A stretch of DNA of 64,000 bases, from assembly GCF_029873635.1 (NCBI RefSeq), contig NC_080427.1, positions 69,924,848 to 69,988,847 on the forward strand, given 5' to 3'. This DNA comes from Malania oleifera (lineage: Eukaryota; Streptophyta; Magnoliopsida; Santalales; Ximeniaceae). Positions 47,960 to 58,857 of this stretch are shown here, in pieces (within the stretch, counting starts at the first letter, position 1; each line of letters begins with the position of its first letter). Below the pieces are notes generated by a model. It searched no databases. It was not told the DNA's origin and saw only the letters and a list, made by a program, of their open reading frames with translations. The position numbers and the translations under genes were made by a program.

Positions 47960-49293
47960 TTATTTATGGACACTTGAAACATTTTTAGGGACGAAAAGAG
48001 ATGGATTAGGTCAAGGAGAGATAAATTCGGGTTTTTCTTTCACTCTCCACACCTGTTTCATTTTGACCCCTTTCTGTTTGAATGGACAATCAAACTTGGT
48101 GTGTCCCTTCCCTTCTTTTTACATAAAACACAATAGGTATGGGTATAAGGACTGGAGGAGGTAATGACATAATGAATGGACTCTCTCACGAAGTACCCCA
48201 TGCACAAATTTTTCCTCTTTCTATTTTTAACTCCATTATATCCTATACTTTCCTTATCTAAGGTCATCTTCTGTGAACCTAACAACTTCTTAAAGTTGTC
48301 CTTGCATTTAGTGAAGGTATAGATGATCCTAGCTTGGTCTTCTACTTTTTTTTTTTTTTTTCCAAATCTTGCATTTTTAAGTTCTTAAGACCTTTGCAAG
48401 CATCTTGTAATTTAACAAACTCTTTAGTCATGTTGTTTTCTTTACATTCAAGTTATGCAATAACATGATCTTTATTATTGTCATTTGAGGATTGAGATCT
48501 TATTGCACTCAATTCTTTTTCTAATTTTTCATTCTTATTTACTAATTGTTTGATTTTAAAATCATTTCTCCTTTCAACAAGAACTTTAGACTCACATTCT
48601 TTCACACATGCCTCGTACTTCTTTCACACATGCCTCGTACTTGTTTTTCAAAGCAGTATGTCTTTTATTAGCTTTAATAAGTGACTTGTGAATTCTAACA
48701 TATTCAATTTGTAATTCTTCATAAGTAGGCATGCTTTCACTATCAGAACTATCACATGATTCAATATCAGATGCATTATTCAAATCAATACAAGAATCAT
48801 TACCAAGGTTATCTAATAACATAGGAGGAGACGAGTTTACCCCATCGTTGATTAAAGTTATGAAGCACTATTTACCTCCTTCAAGATCTGTAGAGTTTTA
48901 GTCATAAGGAGTGATCACCTTTTCCTACATAGTTGCTCCATATTTCCTTTCAAGTTCCTCCCATATCTCCTTAGCACCATTACATGCCATAACCTCACAG
49001 AGAACATTAGAATCTAAAGCATACAGTAAGGTGTTCATGGTATCAAAATTTACTTGCATTAAGTTCCTATTATTATCATTCAGCTCAAATTCAGATTTAG
49101 GAACATCAACACAATCAATTACTTTCATAGGTATACTATCTCCCCGGGCAATGACTTTCTAGAACCTCCAATTTAAGGCTTTAACAAATATAGTCATTCT
49201 AAATTTCTATACGGCAAAATTTTCACTACAAAACACTAGAGGGTTTGTAACTAACCTTCCCTCACGTGAAGGGGATGCACCAACACAAGCCAT
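47960..49293 (-). pseudogene. Outer copia gag, degenerate
   Basis: Starts MACVGASPSREGR at 49293. Recognisable parts are EIWEELERKYGAT, a Ser/acidic segment (SCDSSDSESMPTYEELQIEY) and a coiled-coil-like Lys/Glu region. A decayed knuckle lies near 48080-48140, before a VWRVKEKPEFI end that matches the gag end of the inner element. Many stops and shifts are present. Gag leads directly into the U3-like array with no pol in between. Confidence 0.75.
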
Positions 49294-49334
49294 CATAATC
49301 TTTTACTAATTAACTGTTAAGTCTAAGTAACAGG

Positions 49335-49346
49335 GCTCTGATACCA
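49335..49346 (-). other. Primer-binding site of the outer element
   Basis: The - strand reads TGGTATCAGAGC, perfect, two bases from the LTR start at 49349. Confidence 0.93.
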
Positions 49347-49348
49347 AT

Positions 49349-51226
49349 TGTTAGTTTTGGTGTAATCACAAAAGGGGGGGTGAATTGGATATTTAAAAAT
49401 TCTTTCATAGGTCAACCAGTCTAACAATAGTATTACCCAGCCTAGGGTCTGTCTATGCAATTATAAATCCAATCATTCACAATATAACATACACGTGTGG
49501 TAAATAAATTGCGGAAATGTAAATTGCACATACGATATGTTATCGAGGTTCGGCCAAAGTGCTTACGTTCCTGCCTTGGCTCACCAGCACAAGGATTCCA
49601 CTATAAGGCTCACTTCATGGGTGGAGCGGCACCTAATACAACCAGGTCAATTAACGGGTCTGACCTTAACCTACAACTACACCTTACCAAGATGGTGCAC
49701 CTAACTTTCCTAACCGGATCTAAGCCAATCCGGGACTATTCAATAGGGCTAGTCTTCCTCTTCAGGCCCACACCTAGAATACAACAAATGTAATTTTTGT
49801 GTACATGAAAATGTGCTTCTTAACAAGCAGATATGTACCATAATACAGTCTAGATAATAATGCAAGTACAGATGATAGTAAATATGATCAGTGCTTAATA
49901 ATGTGTAATAAACACTCAATCTAATGTAAATATACAGTCAAGATCTAGAGTGTATTTCCAAGAAAACTTTAAAACACTTAATCAATGTAAATCAATCACC
50001 ACAAGTTTCAAAGTGTTTCAACAATTATATTCAAAATATCTCAACCAAGATTTTTCATAAAATAATAGCTTAAGAGATATTTGAAAAATATAAGCTTGTG
50101 AAAAATGTTTTGCACACCAAAAATACAAGTCCTAATGATTCTTGCAATAATGATGCAAGGACCCACTTATCTCTAAGATTTTTCCCAACCAAAGATTTAT
50201 TAAATAAAATCAAGGGGAAAAATCTTTGCTTATCCCTCAAACGAAAATCAAATGCAATATACCAATGAGGGTTTTTAGCACAATGGAACAATCAATAAAC
50301 ACTCACAAAGATTTGATCTCTCAAGAGATTAGTAGAATATGAGTGTATGAGGTTTGTATAGCAAAATAGAGTTTATGATTTTTCAGAGGATTTTTCTTAA
50401 TTTCTTTTTGCTAATCGTTACTAATCCAAGCAAATAAGCCCCTATATGTAAAGAAGAGCTTAATTTTGACCGTTGGGGACATAGGGGTAGTTATTAAAAA
50501 TATTTTAAAACTGTTTAAAAAAAATTAACCCCATTTAACCTTTCTTAACCGTGGTAAAAATTAAAACAACTTGAGAGTTTCGGGTGCCTAATCCACGGTT
50601 CGATCACCTGAACAGACTCAATGAAAAAAGTTATTTTTGAAGTTTGGGTGCTTGAGTTTAGGTTCAGTTTGTTGAACAAAGGTGATTTCCATTTTGTCCG
50701 AGGTTCGGTCGTCTGAACCATAGTACAAGGTACAAGTTCGGTCGACCATGGACACTTAAGTTATTTTGAATTTGGTCGCCCGAATCCTGGTCAAATTTTT
50801 GACTTGACTTGCCAGGTTTGGTCGCCCAAAGTCTCATGATTTTAACCTAAGGTCCATTCTTTGATTTTAATTTGACCCCTGATAACATGTAAAGTGTAGT
50901 GGGGCTTTGTGCATTAAGTGTGGAAACCTAAGGTCTATCTAGGTCATTTTGAACATATTTTCCTAACATGCATGATGCAGATTATTACAGGTCATGTAGT
51001 GTTACAATCCATAATTAATTACAACCCAGAATGAAGAATATAAAAACATAATTACAAATAAGGTACAATATTCTTCAGTCTTCTGTAATATCTCCATACG
51101 CCATCATGATATGACCTTTCTTTCAATTCCATGCATAGAGTGAACATGCATGCAAGCCTTAATGCAAATATCAGTACTAAGTATATTTGTCATTATCAAA
51201 ATGGGATATGACCAACTAGGTCAACA
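49349..51226 (-). repeat. 5' LTR of the outer element
   Basis: 1878 bp, TGTTAGTTTTGG...GGTCAACA, matching 29995-31947. A perfect MSA match CCCAACGGTCA (50477-50467, - strand) lies upstream of a decayed TATA box (about 50441-50450). The inverted-repeat cluster (50595-50830) has fewer copies than in the left LTR. Confidence 0.9.
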
Positions 51227-53366
51227 AGTAGCTTCAATTTTGTGGAAGAAGGGCAATAATGAGGGTAGCGTAAGGTGTTTGGTAATGCTACTGGACAAAG
51301 GTTGTGGGCTGATGTAGAAACACTCGGGATAGCTGCTAGGGTTTCCAAAAAAACCCTAACCACACATGAAGTCAAAATTTTGGGGGGTTGTCCACATAAC
51401 CTACATTTTTATTTTTATTTTTTGCCTTGTTTCTTTTTTTTTTTCATTCTTTCCTTGTTTCTCCCTTTTGATAGTTCTTGATTGCCCCATGTCATTCATG
51501 TTTTTTTTTTGCCCCTTATCATGATGTTATGTTCCTCTTAGATACATTATTGATATGCATGGTGGGTGAAGTTAAGTTGGCTTTTAGATTTGAATAAATG
51601 CATGAAAGAAGGTTAAGTTTTAGCTTGATTTTTCTTGTTGAGTACTTTCCTTGGCTTAATAGACTTTTTCTAATCTCCTTATGTCTTGGCTCAAACAAGC
51701 TATATTGTGGATTTCTCTTTGAGCAATGAAAGACATGAAAAATAAGGAGGATTGGTAACCTCTTTTGGTGAATAGTGTAGAATGAATAAGCTCAAGTGCT
51801 CCCTGATATGTGAAAAAGTTTATTGAAAGTTATCATCATCATGGAATGTAATGTGTTTGCTTTTATAAGCTATATGCAGGTTCATTGCAAATAATGGATG
51901 TATTCTTAATAATGAGTTCAAACTTGCTCATGCATGTGTTAATGATCTCTATTTTTTGTTTATAACTTTTAAATTGCTTATGCATGCTTTTCAAATGGTT
52001 AATTAGCTTGATGCTTATCAAACACTCTCTTTTGCCTATAGTCCTTAATATGCCAAACTATATATCTCCAAAGTTAGTTCAGGGCCTCTCAAGCTAATGA
52101 TGGGATGATATGGAAGGTTTCATTGTATGGTGTCTTCTCCCTCCTCAACCCTAAGCAAAGGACAAGTGCTCTCCCTTAAGCTTGTATGGGCGAATGGGAG
52201 CTGGTGCTTGTACCACAAGATCAAGAAGCCATGGGCAAACTCGGAATTCCCTTTATCAAAAACTCTCATTTTTCAAAAAGACTATTCTAATTGTTTCTCT
52301 TTACAACCAATGACGAGTTTAGAAAATCTTCAAAACCTTCCCCAGCCTTGTCAAGTTTTTTCTACTCAAAAGGAAACTTTCAATTATTATTATTTTTTTC
52401 AAATTGTCTAACTGATTTCATAAATGATGACTGCCACAATTAAAGATACTCTATCCAAACAATTAATCTTGATTGTCAATTAAGTTTCTTTTTAAAAAAA
52501 AAAAAAATAAATTCAAGAGTTGGCTCAATTAATAAAAATCCTTTTGTCAATTAAAAATTTTCAAATCTCTAAGAATTCAACTAAAGCATTAAAACCTTGA
52601 TTGACAGTTAGGGACTTCCAAATCTTCAAGACTTGACTTAATCAATTAAAACCCTGATGGTCAATTAGGAATTTTCAAATCTACAAGGGTTAACTCAAGC
52701 AAAGCATTAAACTCTTATTGGACATTAGGGATTTTCAAATCTTCAAGAGTTGACTCAATCAAAGCATTACAATCCTAATAAATTAGGGATTTTCAACCCT
52801 ATTAGCATCGAAATCTCTTATTTTAATTATAGGATTTGGACCACATTTTATTTAGTCCAAAATCCAATCAACAATATTCTCCACCTTATCCTTTCCCTAT
52901 TGAAACAAGACATTTCAATCTCTTATATATGTTCTAAGGAAAGAGTCAAACTATTTTGTCATTTTTTTTTACCTCATATTCTCAAAATTTAGGGATATTT
53001 GAGGTCAAACTCCCTTTTCTCAACTAGAGCATGTTAGGGTTTCAACCCTTTCGTTTGAACTCTTGGACAATGGCATTTCACCGGAAGATCCAAAGAGGGG
53101 AACTCTTCTTCCTTTTTTGTTTTTCTTCTTCTATTCTCAATTAGGATACACACACACACACACACACACCTTGTGGTAATAATTCTTAGAATGGGTGTTG
53201 GTAGGGTGGTGGTAGGCTAATCTCCCTTACAATGGTTAGTCTACTACCTTTCCTACACAAATGTACTCTTGAACCTACGTTCTTTAGGTCGTAGGCCAGT
53301 TAGCTAGGGTTTTTTCACTTTGTTTTCCTTAAACAAAATAATAATAATAATAAAGGTGGCGACTCC
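51227..53366 (+). mobile_element. Second part of the long gypsy LTR and its primer site
   Basis: Right flank of the outer element. It is non-coding, ends in an (AAT)n tract and is followed by TGGCGACTCC (53357-53366), the core of the primer site used by Ogre/Tat-type gypsy elements. With 28688-29994 the LTR would be about 3.4 kb, long but usual for that group. A (CA)n tract lies near 53149-53169. Beyond 53366 only a short leader-like stretch remains and no gag is seen, so the element is truncated. Confidence 0.45.
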
Positions 53367-54630
53367 GCATTTTCAATCTCTCTATCTTCTCAGAGTTTAT
53401 TCCACCCTTGTTTGACCTTTCTCATTTGGGGAATCGCCATGCTACAACATCTCACTCATTAACAACCCCCCTCCCCCTGACCAAAATCTATTCTTGAGAT
53501 CTTTCTCTTCAAGATAAATAGGAATTTGTTAAATAATGTAGCAGTTGGCTAAAAAATGTTACTAAGAATTCACTTTAGAAAAGTTTGTTACTCTTTTCTC
53601 TTTTAAAAAATGTTTGATAAATGCTTCGTAAAAGCAAATATTATAGTGTGTTTGGTAAATATTGTTGTGAAATTATTGTAAGCGTTAAAACAGCCAAAAC
53701 ATACATCGTGTTAGTACTTTTCTTTTCCTAAAAGATTTTCGATAAAAAAAAGGTGCCCAATAATACTGGCCCCGAATTATAAATTATTAAGTTATCAGAT
53801 AACTGCCATAGATACAAAAATAGAAAATAAGCTTCAGTTTATTTTTTTAATTTCAAAAATGCCATTTTGGGACTGTAGTTGTATAATTAATTTTTCTTAT
53901 CGAACGAAAATTATACCATTTCTATCGTCCGAAATCAATTTCGTAAAAACTCATCAAAAATCGAAGTCAAAGTAGGAGGAAAAGTTTTATAGTATATCAT
54001 GTGTTTTTTTATCTGATACATTTGCCGATCTCGCAAAGAGATGGATAATACGTCGATTTGTTCGAAAAGAACTTCTGTGAGGCTAAAGAAATTCCACATA
54101 TATGTGGCTTTGATGCAGAAGAGTACGGTGGAGGGCATTGTTCGGACTTACAACCTTTCAACTCAACAACATCACAGCTTACCTTATCAAGGAGGCATGT
54201 CCTACTTCAGCCATCCATGATTTTTAGGATGCTGAACTTTTAATTAACACAAAGGCATGGTCAAAGCCTTATTTCCCAATCCAAACAGGACCCACAGGCC
54301 AATCCAAATAAGCTTAAACTCAAAGCAGCAGGGATGGGCAGAGCCACAATAATAATAATAATAATCAAGCATGAGCAAATCAATGTCAAGTAGTGCTTCG
54401 CTTGCAAGCAACATGGGGGTGGGGGGAGAGGGAGAGGGAAGCCGGTGGTTAGAGGGTCAAATGAGACCCACAAAAGGGACAGACAGAACAGGCTGCCCCA
54501 AAAGTTCAATTCCCAAATAAAAACACACAGCACAAAGCCATCTTCTATTTCTTATTTTCAGACCTTTTGCATTGATGCTCCTATCATTTGGGTTTTCTTA
54601 CCCCCACCTTATTCTTTACAAAATAAATCC
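53367..54630. other. Intergenic sequence, nothing recognised
   Basis: No coding region, RNA gene or repeat ends that I can support. Short open frames around 54058-54243 have no domain, start context or splice pattern that suggests a gene. Confidence 0.5.
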
Positions 54631-54632
54631 TT

Positions 54633-54790
54633 TTTTTTGTTTTTGTTTTTATTTTTATTGATAACTCTAAAATTTCAGCCGCCATTGTACCACTTTGGAG
54701 ACTATGGTGCGGTATCAAATATGGGAGGATGAAAGCCGTCCGCCTATTGACGCATATTTGGTAATTCACCTACGTAATATCTTAAGGGAG
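54633..54790 (-). mobile_element. Truncated SINE with a shared 3' domain
   Basis: 54673-54734 matches the 3' domain of the SINEs at 55564 and 56281: TTTCAGCCGCCATTGTACCA, then ACTATGGTGCGGTATCAAA. A T run on the + strand (54630-54659) is the A-rich tail of a - strand SINE. The 5' head is unclear. Confidence 0.5.
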
Positions 54791-55563
54791 AACCAAATCC
54801 GTAACCTTAGAGTTACCAAAATTACAAGTCACATTTTCCATTTGAACTAGCTCAATTGAGCAAAATTAATTTTTTTTTTTTTATAATCACTTTTAATAAA
54901 AAAAAATATTTGTCATCTTGCCTTTAATGTTTCTTGCCAAAGTGCTGTACTTGAAAAGAGATAAAGGTTTTGTTTGACAGTATTTATTTGTATAAATTTT
55001 TGTTAAACTCAATACAATTTTGTACGCTATTTATACAAATCTACAAAAATTCAAACACAAGTCCCAAAAAGCATTTTATTTTTCTAAAGTACAAAAAAGA
55101 ATATTAGGTTTTTTTTTTTAGTATTCTAAAAGTTTCAAATGGGTCTCAAATCATATTAAAATAAAAAAAAAATCTGAAAATTATTCCCCATATCTGCCCA
55201 GTCTCCATTTCCACGGGATGCATTGAACAAATCAAATAAAGGTATTCGTCATCTATGCCCACAATGTTTTAGCTCCTTCAGAATTCTTCTATGGAAACAA
55301 AGACAAAACGCAAAAAGAAAACAAAGAGAAAAGCAAAAAACAAAAGAAGGACTTTAGTCACTTAGTTTTCCAACAAATTAAGTAATAAAAGATATTGTGT
55401 ATACGGCCGACGTTCCTCCAGAGTTCCCCAAATCTACGCTCGCACCCCAACCACAATAAATAAATAAAATAAAATGGAACACTTAACCAAGGTTTGAAAT
55501 TGTGGGTAGTTTTTAGGTTACCTTTTCAAATTTTTTTTCTTTGTTATCCGTGTAGTCATTGTT

Positions 55564-55941
55564 TTTTTTTTTTTTAATTACATAGGAACTTCAGCTACCA
55601 ACGAGTCATTCAGACCCCCTGGTGCGACACCAAACCTACGGAACAACATCTTTTGCCCCTAGATCTCGCTGATTAGGGTAAAGTCCGGATGCGGACACGG
55701 CTTCTGTGTATCAGTTGGACATTCGGCCAACCCTACTCTCGGGACACATCTCCATTACCATCCACGGTCTCCGCTGGCTCAGAGAGTGAATTCTCTCCAT
55801 CCACAGTCCCCACTAGTTTACAGAGTAAACTCTCACCATCCACAGGTACCGCTGATTCCGTAAGTGTATCTATTTAGAATTAAACTCCCGATACTCCTCC
55901 TTACTTGCTAAGGTCTTTCCACCGCGTCATGCCATGGGGGC
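55564..55941 (-). mobile_element. SINE copy A with a 16-bp target duplication
   Basis: Flanked by CCGTGTAGTCATTGTT at 55548-55563 and 55942-55957, a perfect 16-bp duplication. The + strand T run at the left end is its poly(A) tail. On the - strand the head has an A-box-like TGGCATGACGCGG (about 55933-55921) and a weak B-box-like region about 45 bases on. The 3' domain is shared with 54673 and 56298. A 40-bp block around CCATCCACGGTCTCCGCTG repeats three times inside (about 55759-55855). Confidence 0.7.
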
Positions 55942-55957
55942 CCGTGTAGTCATTGTT

Positions 55958-56168
55958 TTTTTTTTTGGAATACGCACCGGGTATCCACGTGTCCGTTTTA
56001 CGGTCCACGTGACTAATCTTGCGCCCCTTGAAGTTGACCCCACAACTCCAAAGGGATGGTAAATTCAGGAGTCCAAGGGCGGAAACGAGTTCGGGAGGGT
56101 TTGAACACCTGACCTCGTGAAAGGCATTCCCGCAGTCCGCACTACCACCTGAACCACACCCTGGGAGT
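55958..56168 (-). mobile_element. SINE copy B at the same target site
   Basis: Flanked by TAGTCATTGTT at 55947-55957 and 56169-56179. On the - strand an A box TGGTTCAGGTGG (56156-56145) and a B box GTGTTCAAACCC (about 56108-56097) are correctly spaced for an internal RNA polymerase III promoter. The T run at 55956-55966 is the tail. Its left duplication is also the right duplication of copy A. Confidence 0.78.
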
Positions 56169-56280
56169 TAGTCATTGTTATCGTTATTATTAGTTGTGTG
56201 TAGCACACTTTTTTACTTTTAAATTTTAGTTTGCATTAGAAATAGCTAATTTACTATACCAAGATATTTTTAAAAAATTT

Positions 56281-56476
56281 TTTTGATGGCTCGGAGACTT
56301 CAGCTACCATTACATCACATTGGATACTATGGCGCGGCATCAAACATGGAGGATGTTTAGCATACCACACTACCAATATCCGGTTAATATTTTGAATATA
56401 ATCTCATGGACAACGAACTCGCATCATCGACCATGTGGTAGACAAGTTCCTCACCTTACCACCTAAGCAATCCCAA
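56281..56476 (-). mobile_element. SINE copy C
   Basis: On the - strand A box TTGCTTAGGTGG (56470-56459) and B box GCGAGTTCGTTGTCC (56422-56408), followed by the shared 3' domain (56298-56355) and an A-rich tail. I did not find a convincing duplication. Confidence 0.7.
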
Positions 56477-56845
56477 GAAGGTTATCATACAAGGAATTAT
56501 ATTGATATTAGTTAGATGCACCTTATGCATATGATATATACTCTTTATCAATTTAGAGAAGTACTTGAGGAATAATGAGAAAGTTATGAACTTATCGATA
56601 ATTTTTAAAAAAAATAATTGACCATATTATTGCTCATTTGAGCTTTATTTTGAATTTGTAGAAGGAGGATATTTTAGAGGTGTATGATAATTTGTTTATA
56701 TGATAGCAAAGAACAACTTTCATTATGAAAGTTATATATTTATGCAATTAATAGAAATTGTTAGTTAATAAATTAGATTCTTAAAATAACTCATATGTTA
56801 ATTTTTTTTTTTACAATAAAAATTGATGGTTTTGTAGTTCACTTA

Positions 56846-56927
56846 GGTCCCATTTGAAACTTGGAAATATGAGGAAAAAGAAAAGAAAAACATAAAGAAA
56901 TTAAATTTCTCATGTTTGGTTATTGAG

Positions 56928-56974
<47 letters not shown>

Positions 56975-57163
56975 AATGAATGAACAAAAAATTAGTTTTA
57001 TACAACATTAACGTTTAATTTTTCATAATTTTTAATCGTATTAGAATAAACTTTCATATTTAGCAGTATTTGATATAATGAGAAAAATACAATAAAAAGT
57101 GAGTTTTCTTCTCATTTTCCTTTTCTTTCCTTTTTCTACCAAAATCCTTGATCCAAGTAGACC
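56846..57163. mobile_element. MITE candidate
   Basis: Ends GGTCCCATTTGAAACTTGG and, reversed, GGTCTACTTGGATCAAGG are weakly inverted, with TTA/TTT outside. It contains a (TA)n tract at 56937-56972. Many plant MITEs start GGTCCCRTTTG. The weak inverted repeat keeps confidence low. Confidence 0.35.
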
Positions 57164-58850
57164 TTTAAGGAAATCTTAATTTATTAAGTAGTATAGATTA
57201 TTATAGAAAAATAATAAATGTATCAAATAAGTATACTCGTTGCTGTCCAGCACAAGACTAAATCTTGGTTTGTAGCATTAATGGCGTAAGCAAAATATCT
57301 AAATCATATTGACAAGAAATTAAAATCCTCATATATAATTTAGAAACATAGTGTAAAATCTAATAGTTTTTTTTACGAAGAATGACATCCCACACTTAAA
57401 ATATTTGGGAGGGAATGAAGATTACCTTAAAGTCATGTTTGGTTTGTGGATGAAATAGAAGTAGGAAAATAATGAAATAAAAAATTGAATAGAAAGTATG
57501 ACGAGATCAAGTAATAAAATTCAATTTCATTCCAATTGATTTTCTTTCATTCATATATATATATATATATACTAAACATGGAATTTAAGCAATCTATGGG
57601 GACAAATTAATATAACCCCAAATGAGTATATAAATAAAAGCACTTAATATTAGAGTCTCGAGAGTATATGCTGCACATTTTTCAAAATATTTTAGTTCAA
57701 ATTTCGTAACGAAAGAAGTAATTTTGAAAATCATTAATTGTAAGAATGCTTTAGTGATTCTTTATCTCCGATTAAATTAACACTTGTCCCCAAGAAGAAC
57801 TATATAGTTCATGTGATGCTACACCATTATCATTGTATAATATAAAATAATTGGTGTGGTAGGATGTTTGCGGGATTCAATGAATTGATGATTGATGTCT
57901 TACAATAGGCTGCTAGACCCTAACTTATAGAAGATGTATGAAGACCAAAATAGTTCGATGGTTGGTATTTTTAACTATTATAAAAATTAAAAAAGAATCA
58001 ATTTTTTCCATTTTATAATATTTTTTAAAAATATATTCAAGTATCATTTTTTAAAAATGTTTAGAAATTGAGAAAAAAGAAAAAATAGTAAAAGACTAAC
58101 ATTTTCATTTCTGACCAAACTATAAAATATTTTTAAAATTTTCTAATATTTGAAATCTACATTTTAGGAAATATTAGGGAATTAACAAGGTAACAGAAGT
58201 TACAAAATTTATTTGAACTTTATAATAAAAATAATTTATTAAATGACTGATACACGTAACATCTATAAATATTGTAACAAGAAGATAACTTGTTAATTGA
58301 GAGTATTATTTGAAAAGATAATTGAAATTGCCTATACTTCTTTAATTAATGGTAGATGTAAGTTTATTAGCTAAATATTTATAATTATTATTTATTTAAT
58401 TATGATTAATTAATGAAATTTTCAAATAATATGTTTAACTAATAACTTCTAGGTAGTTCAAGCGTAATTTTATTTAGTTCTAGTTAAATTATTTTATAAT
58501 ATAAATATATATAGAGAAAAAAAAAAATCTAAAATGGTGCCTTGATTGGATTCCTCCCTCTCCTTCTTCCTTCTAAATTTTTTTAAAAAAAAGATAATTA
58601 ATTTTTTAAATAGAAGAATATTCATTGAAACATACCACACATCTAAACAGTTAAGAGAATAAGAGAATAATAAAAACTGCACATATATCCTGTAATTTGT
58701 AAGGATAAATCAGAGTAGAAGCCTACATATTAAATACTCTCATAAAGTATGAGAAAGAATATGCCAAAAATTCTGTGGGTGTTTGTCAAATTGGTACGGT
58801 AAGAAAGGGGAGATGTGACAAAACAAAAATTGAAGGCGGATAATTAGAAT
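57164..58850. other. AT-rich intergenic sequence upstream of the kinase gene
   Basis: No coding signal. A second small MITE candidate at about 57433-57579 has CATGTTTGGT at one end and its near-inverse ACTAAACATG at the other, around a (TA)n tract. The remainder is A/T runs. Confidence 0.4.
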
Positions 58851-58857
58851 TGGAAAG

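Larger units (their letters stand above)
29995..51226 (-). mobile_element. Outer Sirevirus-like copia element, pol-less, with two nested insertions
   Basis: Related LTRs (29995-31947, 49349-51226) bracket a primer site (49335-49346), a degenerate gag (to about 47960), a motif array (47508-47870), a third ORF (47387 to 33547, broken twice) and a polypurine tract beside the left LTR. No protease, integrase, reverse transcriptase or RNase H lies between gag and the third ORF. Flanking TGCAG (29990-29994) and AGTAG (51227-51231) may be a decayed duplication (3 of 5). The LTRs are visibly more diverged than those of the inner element, consistent with the nesting order. Confidence 0.85.

Noticed and set aside
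54058..54243. Possible small host gene of 61 codons
   Set aside because: No recognisable domain, no homology to neighbours, and typical length for a chance frame in AT-rich DNA.
54955..55060. Possible small MITE with TTTGTATAAATTTTTG and its near-inverse
   Set aside because: The inverted match is short and AT-rich and no target duplication is visible, so I cannot separate it from chance.
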